From NCBI RefSeq assembly GCF_026745355.1, contig NC_079202.1, forward strand, positions 46,698,873-46,762,872: a DNA stretch of 64,000 bases. The letters run 5' to 3'. Positions 12,012-24,109 of the stretch are shown here, one piece after another. The DNA is from Beta vulgaris subsp. vulgaris (Eukaryota > Streptophyta > Magnoliopsida > Caryophyllales > Amaranthaceae). A program made the translations under genes and the position numbers. The notes below the pieces were generated by a model. It was not told where the DNA came from, made no database searches, and was given only the letters and a program-made list of their open reading frames with translations. The first letter of the stretch is position 1, and the number at the start of each line of letters is the position of its first letter.

Positions 12012-12540
12012 TGGTCAAAAAACTAAACTGCTAAACATCGCTCCAAAATTACTTATAATCTCCTTAGTCCCACCAAATATTTCCAACTTTACCTTTCCTT
12101 TTTTTTTTCTTTTCTTTTCCCAAACCACCACCTCCTGCAACAACCGTCTCACCGCCACCTCCAGCCCTCCATCGCCACCTCAAGCTCCATTACCACCTCG
12201 TCAACTACCCATATTTCGAATTTTTTTTTGGGACTAAGGGTCGAACTTCTTGGCCAGATGTTCGTCCCCTTAAAAAAATTCGAAAATTTTTAAATTAAGG
12301 GTCGAACTAGATCCCCAACTAAAATCATTTTTTGTATGACGTGGGTGGTGGCAAGTGGTGGCAAGTGGTTAAGTGGTGGCGAGTGGCAGTTGGTGGTGGG
12401 TGGTGGCAGGGGGAGGTAGGTGGTGGAGGGTGGGTGGTGGTAGGTGGTGACGAGTGGTGGAAAAAAGAAAAGAGTAAAATAGTAAATTCAAAGTGGGACT
12501 AGAACGATTTTAAATAATTTTGGGGGTAATGTTTGACAAA
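12012..12540. mobile_element. Mutator-like/TIR element with CCACC...GGTGG core
   Basis: Inverted arms: on the left CCAAAATTACTTATAATC followed by TAGTCCCAC (12042-12073), and on the right GTGGGACTAGAACG (from 12493) to TTATTTTGGGGG. The left interior is a pyrimidine-rich run (CCACCACCTCCTGCAACAAC); the right interior is its purine-rich counterpart (GTGGTGGCAAGTGGTGG). It closely parallels the elements at 32487-33737 and 49408-50496, which have 9-bp target duplications. I could not define one here. Open frames in it are low-complexity. Confidence 0.45.
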
Positions 12541-13058
12541 CCCCGTCAGAAGTTCGTTTCATGTAGAAACAAAGATAGTAAACGTACAAAACTTTGATAT
12601 AAATTTACCGATATTCACTCACGATACACTCAAATGTACTAGTAGTCAAAATTTTGATCAACTTAAATTTTCTCGTCTTATGAGTTATGACCAACCGTTC
12701 CAAGATAGATGTCCTCCCTTAATAAACTCCCTTTACTACACCAGGGCAGTGCATTAAATTGATAGAGTTAGGAAACAGTTGAGAGACATTCAATAATATG
12801 GCACAAACACAACAACATAAATTGTATCCTGCCCTAAAAATCCCACTCAAACTACCAATTACCAATGCAAATGCCATTGCTTCCATAAGTTGAAAAACTC
12901 TACATATCATTACTACCCCACACACACACACACACTAATACCACATGTTCAACTTCATGCCTTCTTCATGATACCTTAGCATATATATTACATCCAAAAA
13001 TTACATATAGAAGTTGTTTTTATTTTCTCTCTCCTAATTAAATAAGGTGGGTAGACTG
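12541..13058 (+). promoter_or_regulatory. Upstream region of the DTM1-like gene
   Basis: No open frame of note. A (CA)n run is at about 12918-12936. TTTTTATTTTCTCTCTCC at 13016 may be part of the 5' leader. The promoter and leader of the gene starting at 13059 must lie here. Confidence 0.35.
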
Positions 13059-16000
13059 ATGGGGGATGATGTCGCCCTAAGGCGGTGTTTGGTGTGGCTA
13101 GCAATGGTGGTAATAATAGTGGGATTTTACACTCATTCATTCAAGAAAATGGTGGTAACTTATTTCATGGGACTTGCTGGTATAGGTGGTGTGCTCTTGC
13201 CAGATTGGGATTTCTTTGATAGGGATTTTTCTGAATGGACTCAACCTGTTTCTGTTGATGAAATTAAGCGATCAGATGTTCTTAGGCTCGGATCTACAAG
13301 GTTAGTATATAATTACTACTGTATCCTATATCCTCAAGTTTTAAACTATAGTTTTATTTCATGTTCATCTAGTTTTTTTTTTTTTTGGACACACTCACAC
13401 AAGCATGTTCATGTAGTTTAAACTGTATATTTCTGTGTTGATACGTAGTTTATTTAGCTAGGGAATAATAGTTTGATGTTAGCTAAATAAAAGTGCTATA
13501 TATCAGAATTTTGGAGAGAGTGATACAAGATGGCCTTTTTTAATAGTAGTTTCCTGCAATTTAATTTTTAATTAGAAATTATGCCAAGAGATCAATATTT
13601 GTTTGAACTATGCCCTTACAGAATCTTAAGTCTATTAACGGCAGTTCATATATAGTAGTTGCATCACTCAGGCTATTTTCACTTTACTTCAAAAATTTAT
13701 TTCCTCTATCTCAAATAAATGCGATAATTTGACTTTTTCTACACTTTTACAGATCTCACTTTAATCATAACTTTGAGTTCTGTCAAAAAAAAAAAAACTT
13801 TGAGTTAAGGATACAAAAAGGACCCAAACTATAACTTTTGTCACTATTCAGGACCTATAACTATTTTATGCACCATTCAGGACCTGTGGACAACATTCCG
13901 GCAAGTTAACTCATTGTTAACTCAACTGAGGTTAACTACACAAAAAAAACTATTAAAATAACATAAGTGCTATATTCAACAACAAAAAAGGTTAAATACA
14001 ACATCTAAAATTATGCCTAACTTAACCATGGTTAATTTAAATTTTTTTTTATAATATAATTGCACAATTATTACTCACCCCATAGCAAATTTGAGAATAT
14101 AATTTCACTCACTACAAACACTTTTTCCTTTATCGCGTAAGTCATATTTTATATTTTTCGAGTTGCGATTATGAAAATGGGGTCATTTATCATAGATGAT
14201 CTCCCTAGGGAGGTCATTTGTCATAGATGACCCCCCAAAGCGGGGTCATTTGTCATAGATGACCCCCCTTAGGGGGGTCAATTGTCATAGATGACCCCCC
14301 TCAAGGATAGATTAGTCTTTTGATATGTTTTGCTGTATTTAGCTTTTTTTTGCTGTATATAGCACATCCCTAAAATAAAATAAATAATACTTTAATATCC
14401 AAAAAGTACAAGAACACCACAAAAAATAAACTCCATTACAACTTCAATCTCCATTCTCATCTTCTCCAAAGCTTCAAAAAAAATGATAATTAAAACCCCA
14501 AATGAACAAGACTAATTAATAATCGCCAAATTCACATTTATCGCAAGCCCATTAGAAAAATTCGAACTTACTGCTCCATTCTTGAAGATCTAAAGAATTC
14601 AAACAACAATACAAAACAATACGACCCAAAAAATAAAAACAATTCAAACAAAAAAAATCAAAACAATTCGAAAGAAAACCCAAAAAATCTGAACAATTCC
14701 AACAGAAAATAAGAACAACCCCAACAAAAAATCACAACAAAAATCATACCACAAAAATCAAACATACCCATAAAATTCGAATACAACAAATCCAAAAAAA
14801 ATCCACAAGAAAAAGAGAGTTCAAGAGTGAGAAAGAGAGACCATACGACGAAGACCAACTTCGAGATTCATCCACATTGAACATATCTTATGCTAAAAAC
14901 TCAAAAAAACGAATTCTTTGGTTTGAAACTTTTATATTCAAACCGAAAAATTCGATTTTTGGGTTTGAACATCTTCTTCCAACTTGAATGATTTCGGATG
15001 TTTTTTCGCAAAAAAAACCAAAATCGTAAACCATAAATGGTTCAAACCCACAAAATAATGATTCCATTAACTCGACAAAAACAGAAATAAGCGAATTTGT
15101 GGTAAATTTTGGTAGAAATTGGTGAACAAATGAGGAAGATCTAGGAAGAAAGAGTAACGGAGGAGAGAGAGAAAAAATTGTGTTAGGGCTCTTGAGTTCT
15201 TTAGTTGATTATGTTAAGAGAAAGATGAGAAAAAGAGTGAGAGAGGAGAGAGAAAATAAAATTTGAGGTTTAGAGTATATGGACAGAGAAGAGAGGAGCG
15301 AGAGTGGACCCCATGCTTAATCATGGTTAGAAATTATCACCGGAATATGACTCTAGATCCTAAACGGTGAAGAAAAAACTAATGGATCCTGAACGGTGAA
15401 AATTGTTGTGCCCTTAACTCTCATAACTTTTAACTATTATATAGAAACAAATGCTTAAAATGTTACTAAATTTATCTTAATGCATACTCCCGACATACTT
15501 TTCATGATTTGTACTAGTAAATAATTAGAGCTTTAATGTTCAAAGTTAGTGATTAGCAAGTAAGTCACTCGAAATGTTGCATTTATTATGAAATAGAGGA
15601 ATATTATTAAATAGAAATCACTTTCTACTATTAAATTATAATCTGTAAAAATCAGAGTAAAGGCCATAAGAGAAATGCACAAGAGATTAGCACAATGTAG
15701 TTCAATCAACTAAAATTAGTTTCAATCATTAAAAATAATATTATCCCCATTAATGATTGAACATTTGAGTTAGTTTTATGTAGACCTGGTCCATTATAAT
15801 ATTATTGTAGACCCAACCACTTATTTAACATAGTGATATCCATATAGTAACATTTTTAAAATCTTAAGTTATACTTCCTTCGTTTCTTTTTAATTTACTC
15901 ACTTCATTTTGGGGGAGAACCAAGGAGGAAGTATAAAAGGTGGAGAGAGAAACTGAAAAGTGAGAGAGAAACAATATAGTGGGTTAAAAATTTTAAAAGT

Positions 16001-18325
16001 GAATGACATGAGTGGAAAAAGAGGAGACAGTAGAGGTGACATGTTACCAAAAATAGAAAAAGCAACAATATGTAGATTAAAAAGAAACGGACTAAAAAGG
16101 AAAGTGGGTAGATTAAAAAGAAACGGAAGGAGTACTATACATTTAATGTCTACCATAGTGATTGTTTTTTTTTTTTTTTTTTAATATAGTCACTTTTTCT
16201 CACATTAGTTTATCATGATGAAATTTTTACTTTGTGACATAGTAACCTTTTTATTTACATAGTCAAACTTCACAATTTATATCTACTCATCTTTTATATC
16301 TATTCTTTTTATATAGTGACTTTTTTTTTCATTAATTATACGAACTAACATTAGGTCCACATTAATTTAGTGTGGATCAAGTCCATATAAATTTTTTACT
16401 TTTTAGCACATAAGAAGGAAAGTTTTTGAATAATAAAGTTTGAAAATAAACATTGATAATTATTTCATTTATATAAATAAAAAACGATCCATTTATTTGA
16501 CTCTAATCACAAAAGTTGAAGTATGAACAACAACAAAAAAAAAGTACATATTACATATCTACATTTCTTCTTGAAAACTATGAACAAATTGCCTGATTAA
16601 TAGCAATAAAAGCCTAAAAGGTAATTTTATTCTTTAATGGACCCGTTTGATACGTGGTAAAAAGTTGGTAATGCTAATAAATTTACAGATAATTTTATGA
16701 AAAAAGTTTTTTGTCAATATCCATTTCTTTTTAACTAGGAGAGGAGAACTAGGGCTGGACCTAATCATGAGGCCACTCTTAAATATCCATGTGGATGATA
16801 GTGGAAAAAGATTGAGAAAAGGAGGAAAACAATAAGTAAGATTGGACACCGAGTGACCTTTGCTGACCATCCAATCCACAACTTGATTCGCCTCCCTGAA
16901 ACAATGAGAGTAACTAACACTTTGGAACCTATCTGCATCTTGACCTGCATCCACAATAAGAGAGGTAATGATATATATAGGGCTTCCAAATATTTGAAAT
17001 AGCATTGGTGACAGATAGATTGTCTCCTTGAATTTCAACATTGGCAAGACCAAGGAAAACTGCAGCCTTAATAATTTTACGGAGTCCCCAAACCTCAGCC
17101 TGGATAATAGAGTTGGAAGAAGGGATAACATTGGCCCCAACCAATACCAGTGAATCCAGATGGTTGAAAATCACAAACCCATAAGAGGCAAGACCATCTT
17201 TAAGCTTAGAACCGTCAAAATTAATTTTAAAAGACCCAATAGTAAGAGGGGGCCAACAAACTGCTTTACTCAAACAACTACGGTTAGAGGGGGTGGGGGG
17301 GGGAAGAAAGCATGAATAACAGTTTTATTATCAACTAAAGAAGAGTGAAATATGTATCCTTAACTATCTCTTAATCTTCACAATATTTCGCTACCACTTT
17401 GAAATATGATAGTATTAAGTAATAATGAGAATATATGATGAAAAACACATGTTCGAAGATGATGTTCTATTGAATTACCAAAGGCTTTCTTTCACTAATA
17501 CTACAACTTTACACGTTCCAGCCCTCATCATGCCTAACTATGAGGGGCGTTGAAGTACCCCATAGTACTTGGCCTAGTAGTACATGATACTCCTACTACA
17601 AGGATACTTGGGATCTCAATTGTAACTCTGAATCTATTACGATTTTTTAGATTCATGTTTATAAAGTATTATGTAGTATTTAGCCTAGTGGTAATAAGTA
17701 GTGCTCCTTATAATGTTGAAGTTAAATCTACGTACGGGACTTTTTTATCCCTTCCCGTACTCCCATATGGACGATTTGCTAAGTTGGATTGTTGTTAACT
17801 TGTAGATGTGTCATTTCAATAATGTTGTCTCTTTTTTACCATATAAAACAGAAGTTATGTATGGGATACTTTTTACTCTATAAAACTTGGAGAACATGTT
17901 AAGTAGTATCTGATATAGTGATAAGGTTTCATTTGTGTCTCATAACCTTTGGATTGTGGGATCAAACCCACTAAAGGCACTTTGATGACGAGATTCTTTT
18001 AACTTTCCTCCACTCCCAAGCTCCAAAGGGCATTTGAGGAAGTACACCATAAGTATACCTAGGAGAGGAGCAATACCATTGAAGTATATATTTTCGCAGT
18101 CATGAATTTGAACCCTTTCTTAATAAGTGGATTCTTTTGGCGCATTTGCAAAAATAGTACTTAATTAGTATATACATTGCGCTTTCTCCGTTCAACTAAT
18201 TGAAGTAATACTAATAACAGACTGATGATGTATACAGGTTTCGCTTCTATCCGTTAAGGACAGTGATATACGCAGTAGTCTACGGCTTTGGTTTGTACAA
18301 GTGGTGGACGTATGTAAGGCAATAA
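13059..18325 (+). CDS. DTM1-like signal peptidase complex protein
   Basis: Two exons (13059-13300 and 18238-18325) join in phase to 109 residues. The start is the ATG of MGDDVALRRCLVW; an upstream in-frame GTG is not credible for a plant gene. Two hydrophobic segments (about residues 8-24 and 30-42) form a hairpin like signal-peptidase-complex subunit 1. Then come LLPDWDFFDRDFSEW and the C-terminal FRFYPLRTVIYAVVYGFG. This matches the plant DTM1 group (rice Dysfunctional Tapetum 1), ER membrane proteins needed for tapetum and pollen development. The 4937 bp intron is loaded with repeats. AATAAA lies just after the stop (18329). A generic SPC12 paralog is the main alternative. Confidence 0.8.
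13803..15420. mobile_element. TIR element (Mutator-like?) within the DTM1-like intron
   Basis: Inverted, diverged ends: the left has GTCACTATTCAGGACCTATA and CACCATTCAGGACC (13841-13880) and the right has GGATCCTGAACGGTG and AGATCCTAAACGGTG (15350-15405). Both ends also contain a CCGG-centred motif (CATTCCGGC on the left, ACCGGAATATG on the right). The interior holds the palindromic tandem array at 14172-14306 and long A-rich stretches without a credible gene. Exact borders and target duplication are uncertain. Confidence 0.45.
14172..14306. repeat. Tandem array of self-complementary GGTCAT...ATGACC units
   Basis: Four head-to-tail copies of a unit built as GGTCATTTGTCATAGATGACC, in which GGTCAT pairs with ATGACC. 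They are separated by short spacers that are themselves partly palindromic (CTCCCTAGGGAG, CCCCCCTTAGGGGGG). Each unit can form a hairpin in DNA or RNA. The array lies in the DTM1-like intron. Confidence 0.8.
15874..16131. mobile_element. Stowaway-like MITE in the DTM1-like intron
   Basis: 258 bp flanked by TA. The left end is CTTCCTTCGTTTCTTTTTAA and the right end TTAAAAAGAAACGGAAGGAG, inverted copies typical of plant Stowaway MITEs. A partial inner copy of the right arm (TAGATTAAAAAGAAACGGAC) lies about 45 bp inside the right end. Open frames across it are composition artefacts. Confidence 0.8.
16634..17273 (-). pseudogene. LINE RNase H domain relic
   Basis: The minus-strand translation shows a plant LINE-type RNase H fold: FKINFDGSKLKDG (first Asp), IIQAEVWGLRK (Glu), VEIQGDNLSV (Asp), then, after a frame change near 16930, FREANQVVDWMVSKGH. 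The frame change and lack of an upstream RT mark a 5'-truncated, dead copy. It is related to the RNase H at the 3' end of the 19.8-24.1 kb LINE. It sits inside the DTM1-like intron, antisense to the gene. Confidence 0.75.
17566..18140 (+). repeat. tRNA-like (SINE-related) segments
   Basis: Three A-box-like motifs occur: GGCCTAGTAGTACATGATAC (17569), TAGCCTAGTGGTAATAAG (17680) and GATATAGTGATAAGG (about 17912). The last is followed by a B-box-like GTGGGATCAAACCCA (17957). The spacing of the last pair is tRNA-like. These may be SINE heads or degenerate tRNA genes; no fold good enough for a functional tRNA was found. Confidence 0.3.
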
Positions 18326-18475
18326 TTCAATAAAGATCAAATCACCATATGATTAGATTCACATTTCAGTTTTCAGCTACCAAATACTTGTTTGGATTAA
18401 TTGATTTTGATGATTCTTATTACATATTAATAATACTCTGAAAAATGCAATATTGTTGATTTGATTATGATATAA

Positions 18476-19637
18476 CTAGCAATTTATGCACGCGATGCGT
18501 GCCTCACTTTTTATATTATAATTTATAACTTTTTTTGGGCATAAACAAAGGTAAAATTTGAACATTGGACATGTTTTTTGGGCTAGTTAATTTTGTTGAT
18601 TGAGCCTATATCACTTAACCAAACTCGTCTTTTATTATTTATTTTATTTATACTTTCTTTAAGATCTTTAAAATTAAAATTAATGAGCGATAAAAGAATG
18701 TTACGCAGATTTGTTAAGGATTGAAGAAATGATAAAAAAAAAAGAGTGTTTCCGGATATTGCAATTGATCCAAGTCGAAGCAAATAAATCCTTCCTTTCG
18801 ATGAATACTTATATTTTTATCAACAAAGTATTTTGTTTAAATTAAATCATTTCACTTTGTTAATTGATTGTATCTTCCTTTTTTATTTACTACTTGATTG
18901 TATGTTAATTTTTTATGCTATATTTGAGTTTGATTTTCTTTCATCTTTTTTTGTTAGAGTAGTTGATTTACTAAGGGGTAATTAAGTAAATTTATTGAAG
19001 GACGATCTTCTGTAGTTGATCATTAGACAAAGTAATTTTTTTATTACCTTTAGTGACGATCACAAACTCTTTAAGTAAATGTTTTTTTGGTAGAGTTTCA
19101 GTTCACCTTTAATTTTGGTGCATCGACAATCTTATGTAGTTATATACAAATGGAGATGTTTTTTTTAATCTAAAATTATTTTGATAGTGATGTAAATTAT
19201 TAAGGTTCTTTTGTAGATGTTATTATCTTTTTAAATTAAAGGTGAATGATTTTTAACTGTTCAATACCGTCACTGTAAAATTTGATCGATGATTTAATAA
19301 TTTTCTTTTCAGAGACTTTAGTATAATTCTTTAACAATTATAAATGTTAATAAACCATATTGTCTGAACTTTGTAAATATGAAATATTATGTTATCACGA
19401 TATATTGCTAAACTTTTTTTGGTTGAAGATTCTAATTGATTTCGTGAATTGATTGTGTCAATCTAGTTTTTCAAGTTATTAATGGTATTGTTTGACCTAC
19501 TCATATGGCAAGTTTCCATTGATTCTCATTTTTCAATTTTTTATAAAAAGGAAAATATTATTTAAAATTATTAGAGGGTATTTTAGTCACTTCAAAAGGA
19601 GACACCACACCTCCTCCTTTGGCTTATATAATAGAGA
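18476..19637 (-). mobile_element. Non-autonomous Helitron
   Basis: Read on the minus strand, the 5' end is TCTCTATTATATAAGCC at 19637, preceded by A. The 3' end is a hairpin GCACGCATCGCGTGC followed about 8 bp later by CTAG at 18479-18476, then T. These are the Helitron hallmarks: 5' TC, 3' hairpin plus CTRR, insertion between A and T. The 1162 bp interior has no gene. It shares long stretches with the repeats at 50523-51530 and 51923-52900. Confidence 0.85.
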
Positions 19638-19806
19638 TAAGTTGTTCACCTGCATTGAACTTGCTACTTAAGAATCTTTGCGGCTTTTTTAATTTTGTGG
19701 TGACTGGTGATTAATTATAAGAGCAAAGTCGATGTTCTTCGAAATTTGAGCAAGCTTACATCAAAAGGTTTGATTCATTTTTTTAAAAAATAAAAAAAAT
19801 GAGAAC

Positions 19807-20290
19807 TTAAGCAGACCCCTTTAATCCGGCGGTCAGCCTAAAACATCGTTGCGGATGTAAGAGAGAAATCAACATCAAAAGGAGGGAAAGAATAAACAAG
19901 CGTTGAACAAAGATGACCTCTATTAGCCATGGAATCCGCCGCTCTGTTGGCCTCCTTGAAGATGTGGACAACTTAAAATTTAGTAAACTGCTGAAGCTCC
20001 GAACCTGCATCAAAAATAATATTAGCGATTTCCCAAAGAATACGCCAAGAATTCTTCAGCGAATTGATAACCGTAAGGTTGTCACCCTCAATGATAATAT
20101 TTCTATAATCTTGAACTAGAGAGGCCCTAACGCCTTCTCTAAGACCCTAAGCCTCCGCTTGAAGGATCGAAGGTGCACTACCAAGAGCCTTAGCTCCAGC
20201 CAGAAGCACCGTTCTCCGCTCATCACGAAGAACAAACCCACAAGAAGCTTTGCCACATTTAATTTTGGAACCATCAAAATTCATTTTTTA
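19807..20290 (-). pseudogene. RNase H domain of the LINE
   Basis: The minus-strand reading contains MNFDGSKIKCGKASCGFVL, SILQAEA(stop)GL, IIIEGDNLTVINSL and FKEANRAADSMANRGH, an RNase H fold with its Asp/Glu/Asp signatures. The stop after QAEA replaces the tryptophan usual at that place, a single-base TGG to TAG change. It is the 3'-terminal domain of the LINE polyprotein. Confidence 0.8.
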
Positions 20291-20634
20291 CGAGGCAACT
20301 TAGCAGAATTTGGGGTTGAACCATTAGAACTAGGCAAATAATTATGCATTTCAGAGCTCGTCTTTAACCAGTTTTTAGTGAAATTATTTATAACGGTTGC
20401 TGCAACTGAATGAGAGGAAGATTCTTCATTAAAAACAACTTGATTTGTAAAATACCAGATAAACCACCACCTAATAGCAAACAAATTAAAATCATCTATT
20501 GACCGGAGAGAGTGGTACTGATTAAGAACCTGACTAAAAGACTTATTATGCAAATGGGACAGAGGATGAAGAACACGCCAAAAATAATCGTGGTGTAATT
20601 TAGAAAAGGTATCCATCATGAAAGGACAAGGAAA

Positions 20635-21057
20635 TCACAAATGATTGGTAGTTTCAAAATGAAAATTACAAAATGGACATTCCTGAGGAAGAAAGACATG
20701 GCTACGTTCCAATCGCTCTTTAGAGGGAAGGCCATCATCACAGGCTTTCCAAATAAAATTCTTAATCTTTGGGGAAAGATGAAGCTTCCAAATCCAAACA
20801 TAGTCTACTTTGATAACATTCTCGTTGAAAAGGCCTTGGGCAAGGAGGGCACCCGATTTCACCGAATATTCCCCGTCCGCTATAAGCCCCCACACAAGAG
20901 AGTCTTGTTGCGGGGGTAAAGGAATGAACAAAGAGAGGGCTTTGTCTACCAGGTGGGAAGGGAGGAAACAAGCTAGTTTCACACTATCCCAAGACCTACA
21001 AGGTAGAATAAATTCACTTACCTTAAGGGAAAGAGAATGTGCGGGAGTTTGCACCAT
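20635..21057 (-). pseudogene. Zinc-binding reverse transcriptase region (zf-RVT) of the LINE
   Basis: 140 residues contain WIWKLHLSPKIKNFIWKAC and the metal-binding CPFCNFHFETTNHL, the zf-RVT domain that links reverse transcriptase to RNase H in plant LINEs. It is separated from the reverse transcriptase frame by stops and frame changes around 21070-21570. Confidence 0.85.
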
Positions 21058-21231
21058 TGACTTAAGAGGGGACTAAAATAACCAATTATCGTCCCAAAAA
21101 TGAATATCAGTCCCATTCCCAATCTGCCACCTCAAACCTTGGCAAAAAATGCTCCTCAAACGCATAAGATTTTTCCATTGCCAGGAAGCTAGGATTGGCA
21201 CTTTATGGGACGGCAAAGAATCATTCTTAAA

Positions 21232-22374
21232 TTATTTTTTGCGAACAAGTTTCACACAAAGACTACTAGTATCTTTGACAAGCTTCCAAAGAAGCTTGAA
21301 TTGCATGGCTATATTATTAGCTTCCGCTTTTCTTAAACCCAAACCTCCAAAACATTTAGGTTTACAAATCCTATCCCACCTAATAAGGTTAGCAGAAGCA
21401 TTAGAAGGATCCTTGTTCCAGAAGAAATTTCTATATGTTTGATCTAAAGAATTTAGAATAGTTTTAGGCAGATAAAAGCTTTGCATCTGGTAATTGGCTT
21501 TGCTAGCCAAATTTGATTGAATTAAAATTGTTCTTCCTGCTTGGGGAAGCGAGTTAGCTTTCCATTTTGGTAACTAATTGATGACTTTGGAAGCTACTTT
21601 GCCAAAAGTTTCTTTGTTGACCCTTGATAAAATAATCGGGCAGCCGAGATACTCTCCAAGATCCTGGGTCTCAACCATTCCCAAAATGCTAGCAAAATTT
21701 CTTTTTTCATGATCTAAAATATTAGCCGTCACTTGGAAAGAGGATTTATGGTAGTTCACTAATTGACCCGACTGAGAACAATATTTATCTAGAATTGATC
21801 GAATCAAAACATAACGAGCTTCCGATGCTTTGGCAAAGATCATAATATCGTCCGCAAAGGTAAGAAAAGGGATTATGACACCCGAATGACCAATGGTAAC
21901 ACCAACCAATTTTTCTCTTTGGCCACTGGCAACAAAAAGTTGTCGAGCCAACATCTCAGCATATAAAGTGAAGAGATATAGAGATAAGGGATCACCTTGG
22001 CGGATTCCTCTTGAAGGGATAAAAAAATCACCAGGTAAACCATTGACTAAAACCGAGAAAGAAGTGGTAGAGATGCACTCTCTAATCCACCAAATCCACC
22101 GAGAGCAAAAGCCTAATTTAGCTAGTATTTCGAAAATGAATGGCCACTCTAGCCTATCATAAGCCTTTTCTATGCCTAACTTTATTGCTATCCACCCAGA
22201 TAAAACCCTCTTCATCTTGAAAGAATGAAAAACCTCACGAGTGAGCAAGATGTTATCTTGGATAAGTTTTTCATGAACAAAGGCTCCCTGCAAAGGATGA
22301 ATTAATTTACCCAGCACAACTTTTAACCTATTTGTGATTACTCTAGAAATTATCGTATAGATGGTAGAACACAA
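21232..22374 (-). pseudogene. LINE reverse transcriptase
   Basis: 266 residues of open frame (22374-21574) show GIEKAYDRLEWPFI, SRGIRQGDPLSLYLF and LTFADDIMIFAKAS. The last contains the catalytic FADD. A further piece (21510-21232), with FFWNKDPSNASANLIRWD and KCFGGLGLRKAEANNIAM, is the usual downstream connection. The order and motifs are those of the plant L1 clade; breaks in frame mark it as defective, though the catalytic motif is intact. Confidence 0.9.
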
Positions 22375-23102
22375 ACTAATAGGTCTAAAATAATTTGCTG
22401 AAGAGGGGTTATCAACTTTAGGAATTAGAGCTAGAAAGGTGAGATTAATCTCTTTGAGAATTCTACCAGAATGAAAGAAACTTTTACAATCCTTATAACA
22501 ACATTACCTACTAGGGGCCAATATTTCTGAAAGAAAAAAAAAAAGGAGGAAATCAATCAGGTCCCGGGAATTTGTCTGAAGTAAGGTCAAAAGTGGTTGA
22601 TTTAATTTCTAGTCCTAAGACATCCTCTGTTAGAAAACTATTATCTTCTTATGAGATGATTGGGGAAATAGTCTCAAAATCCAGATTACTATCAAAATGG
22701 CAAGTCAGGTTGGACAAGAAACGAGCATGAAACTCTGTGGAAATGGCCTAAGTAATTTCTTTTGGAGAAGTAAGAGATATGTTGTCTCTTGTTAAAAAAT
22801 CTTTAATTTGATTTCTACTACGTTGAATAGAAGCATGCACATGGTAATTAAAAACTTGTGTTGGTATGTCCTTAGGAGAGGTACATAACCTTACTTTTTT
22901 GTTTCCAATACTCATGGTCAAAAGATCAAGGTTATTTCTTTTTAAAAGAAGCAAATCTTGTTTTGCTTGAAGAGATGAATCTAATTGGTTATGAATAATA
23001 GCTTCTTGAATTGCAGAAAGTTTTTTGTCTACTAAACGAAGTTGGCAAAATATATTTCCAAATTGCGTTTTATTCCAGATTTTAGATTTTTCCTTTACGA
23101 GT

Positions 23103-23951
23103 CTACATTTTTTTGATTAGACAAAACATGAAAGACCTATTAAATCTAGTGCACCAAGTTTTCTTAACTAAAGTAACATAATCTTTTCGGGTACGCCACA
23201 TTTTTTCGAATCTAAGTGGGGGCGCTTTAGCATTCTTCAAAGGAATATAGTTAAGAGAAATGATGCAATGATCCGACGACGTAAAAGGATGATGAATTAT
23301 TTTTGCTTGAGGGAATTCTGTTAGCCATGGGACACTGGCTACAGCTCCATCTAATCGTTCGAAAATATTATTATCACCGGTCCTTTTTTTCCTCCGTGTA
23401 AATCTGGTTCCATAAAAAGGAATTTCTGCACAACTTACTTGAGAAAAAAGCTGATTTAAAATACTCAATCTGTTATTACTAAACTCAACCCCCAGTTTAT
23501 CCAAATCAGAACCAATTCCATTAAAATCTCCAATAATGACAAAAGGCAGACTTAAATCATTCACATACAACCTTAACTTTGACCAAAATTCTGGTTTGTG
23601 TTCTTTTCTAGCAGGAGCATAGATGAAAATTACTACAAAAGAGAAGTTTAAATTTAAAAGAGTAATAGAGCTTGTAATAAATCGACTTGATTTAAAGATA
23701 ACAGACAAACTAAACGGATTTAAGTTATAAGATTTCCAAAACAACCAAATACCCCCATAATAGCCAATAGTGGGGATAAAATCATAGAACTGAAATCCTG
23801 CTTGGTGAACAATACTAACAGAGGGAGGGGATTGAGATTTTACTTCACACAACATCATTATTTTTATATTACAACTTTGGCAAAAGTCCTTCACCTTTGA
23901 CAGAGCATTCTTTCTACCAATTCCACGAACATTCCATAAAGCAATCGACAT
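23103..23951 (-). pseudogene. LINE ORF2 endonuclease domain
   Basis: 282 residues start MSIALWNVRGIGRKNAL, the usual start of plant L1 ORF2. Apurinic-type endonuclease motifs follow: MLCEVKS (Glu), VIIGDFNGI (Asp/Asn) and FTSSDHCIISL (the terminal SDH). The frame ends at 23103, before the reverse transcriptase, so the polyprotein is broken. The metal-binding and catalytic residues of this domain look intact. Confidence 0.9.
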
Positions 23952-24109
23952 AACTTAAGAAATTAGTGCATGATCACTTTGACAAAAAAGGATGCTAACC
24001 AACTTAGTTTCTCTTCCTCTTCAAGGCAGAAGAGGCATCATCACTCTCCATGTCATCAACTCTCCTTCTAATCGAGCCTGACTGGGAAGAGAAAATAACT
24101 GAGAGAGAG

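Noticed and set aside
13047..13058. Upstream in-frame GTG as start of the DTM1-like protein
   Set aside because: Plant nuclear genes rarely start at GTG; the ATG at 13059 gives the N-terminus expected for the family.
17900..17975. Functional tRNA gene
   Set aside because: A- and B-box-like motifs are present, but I could not form a proper acceptor stem and cloverleaf; kept only as a SINE-like repeat.
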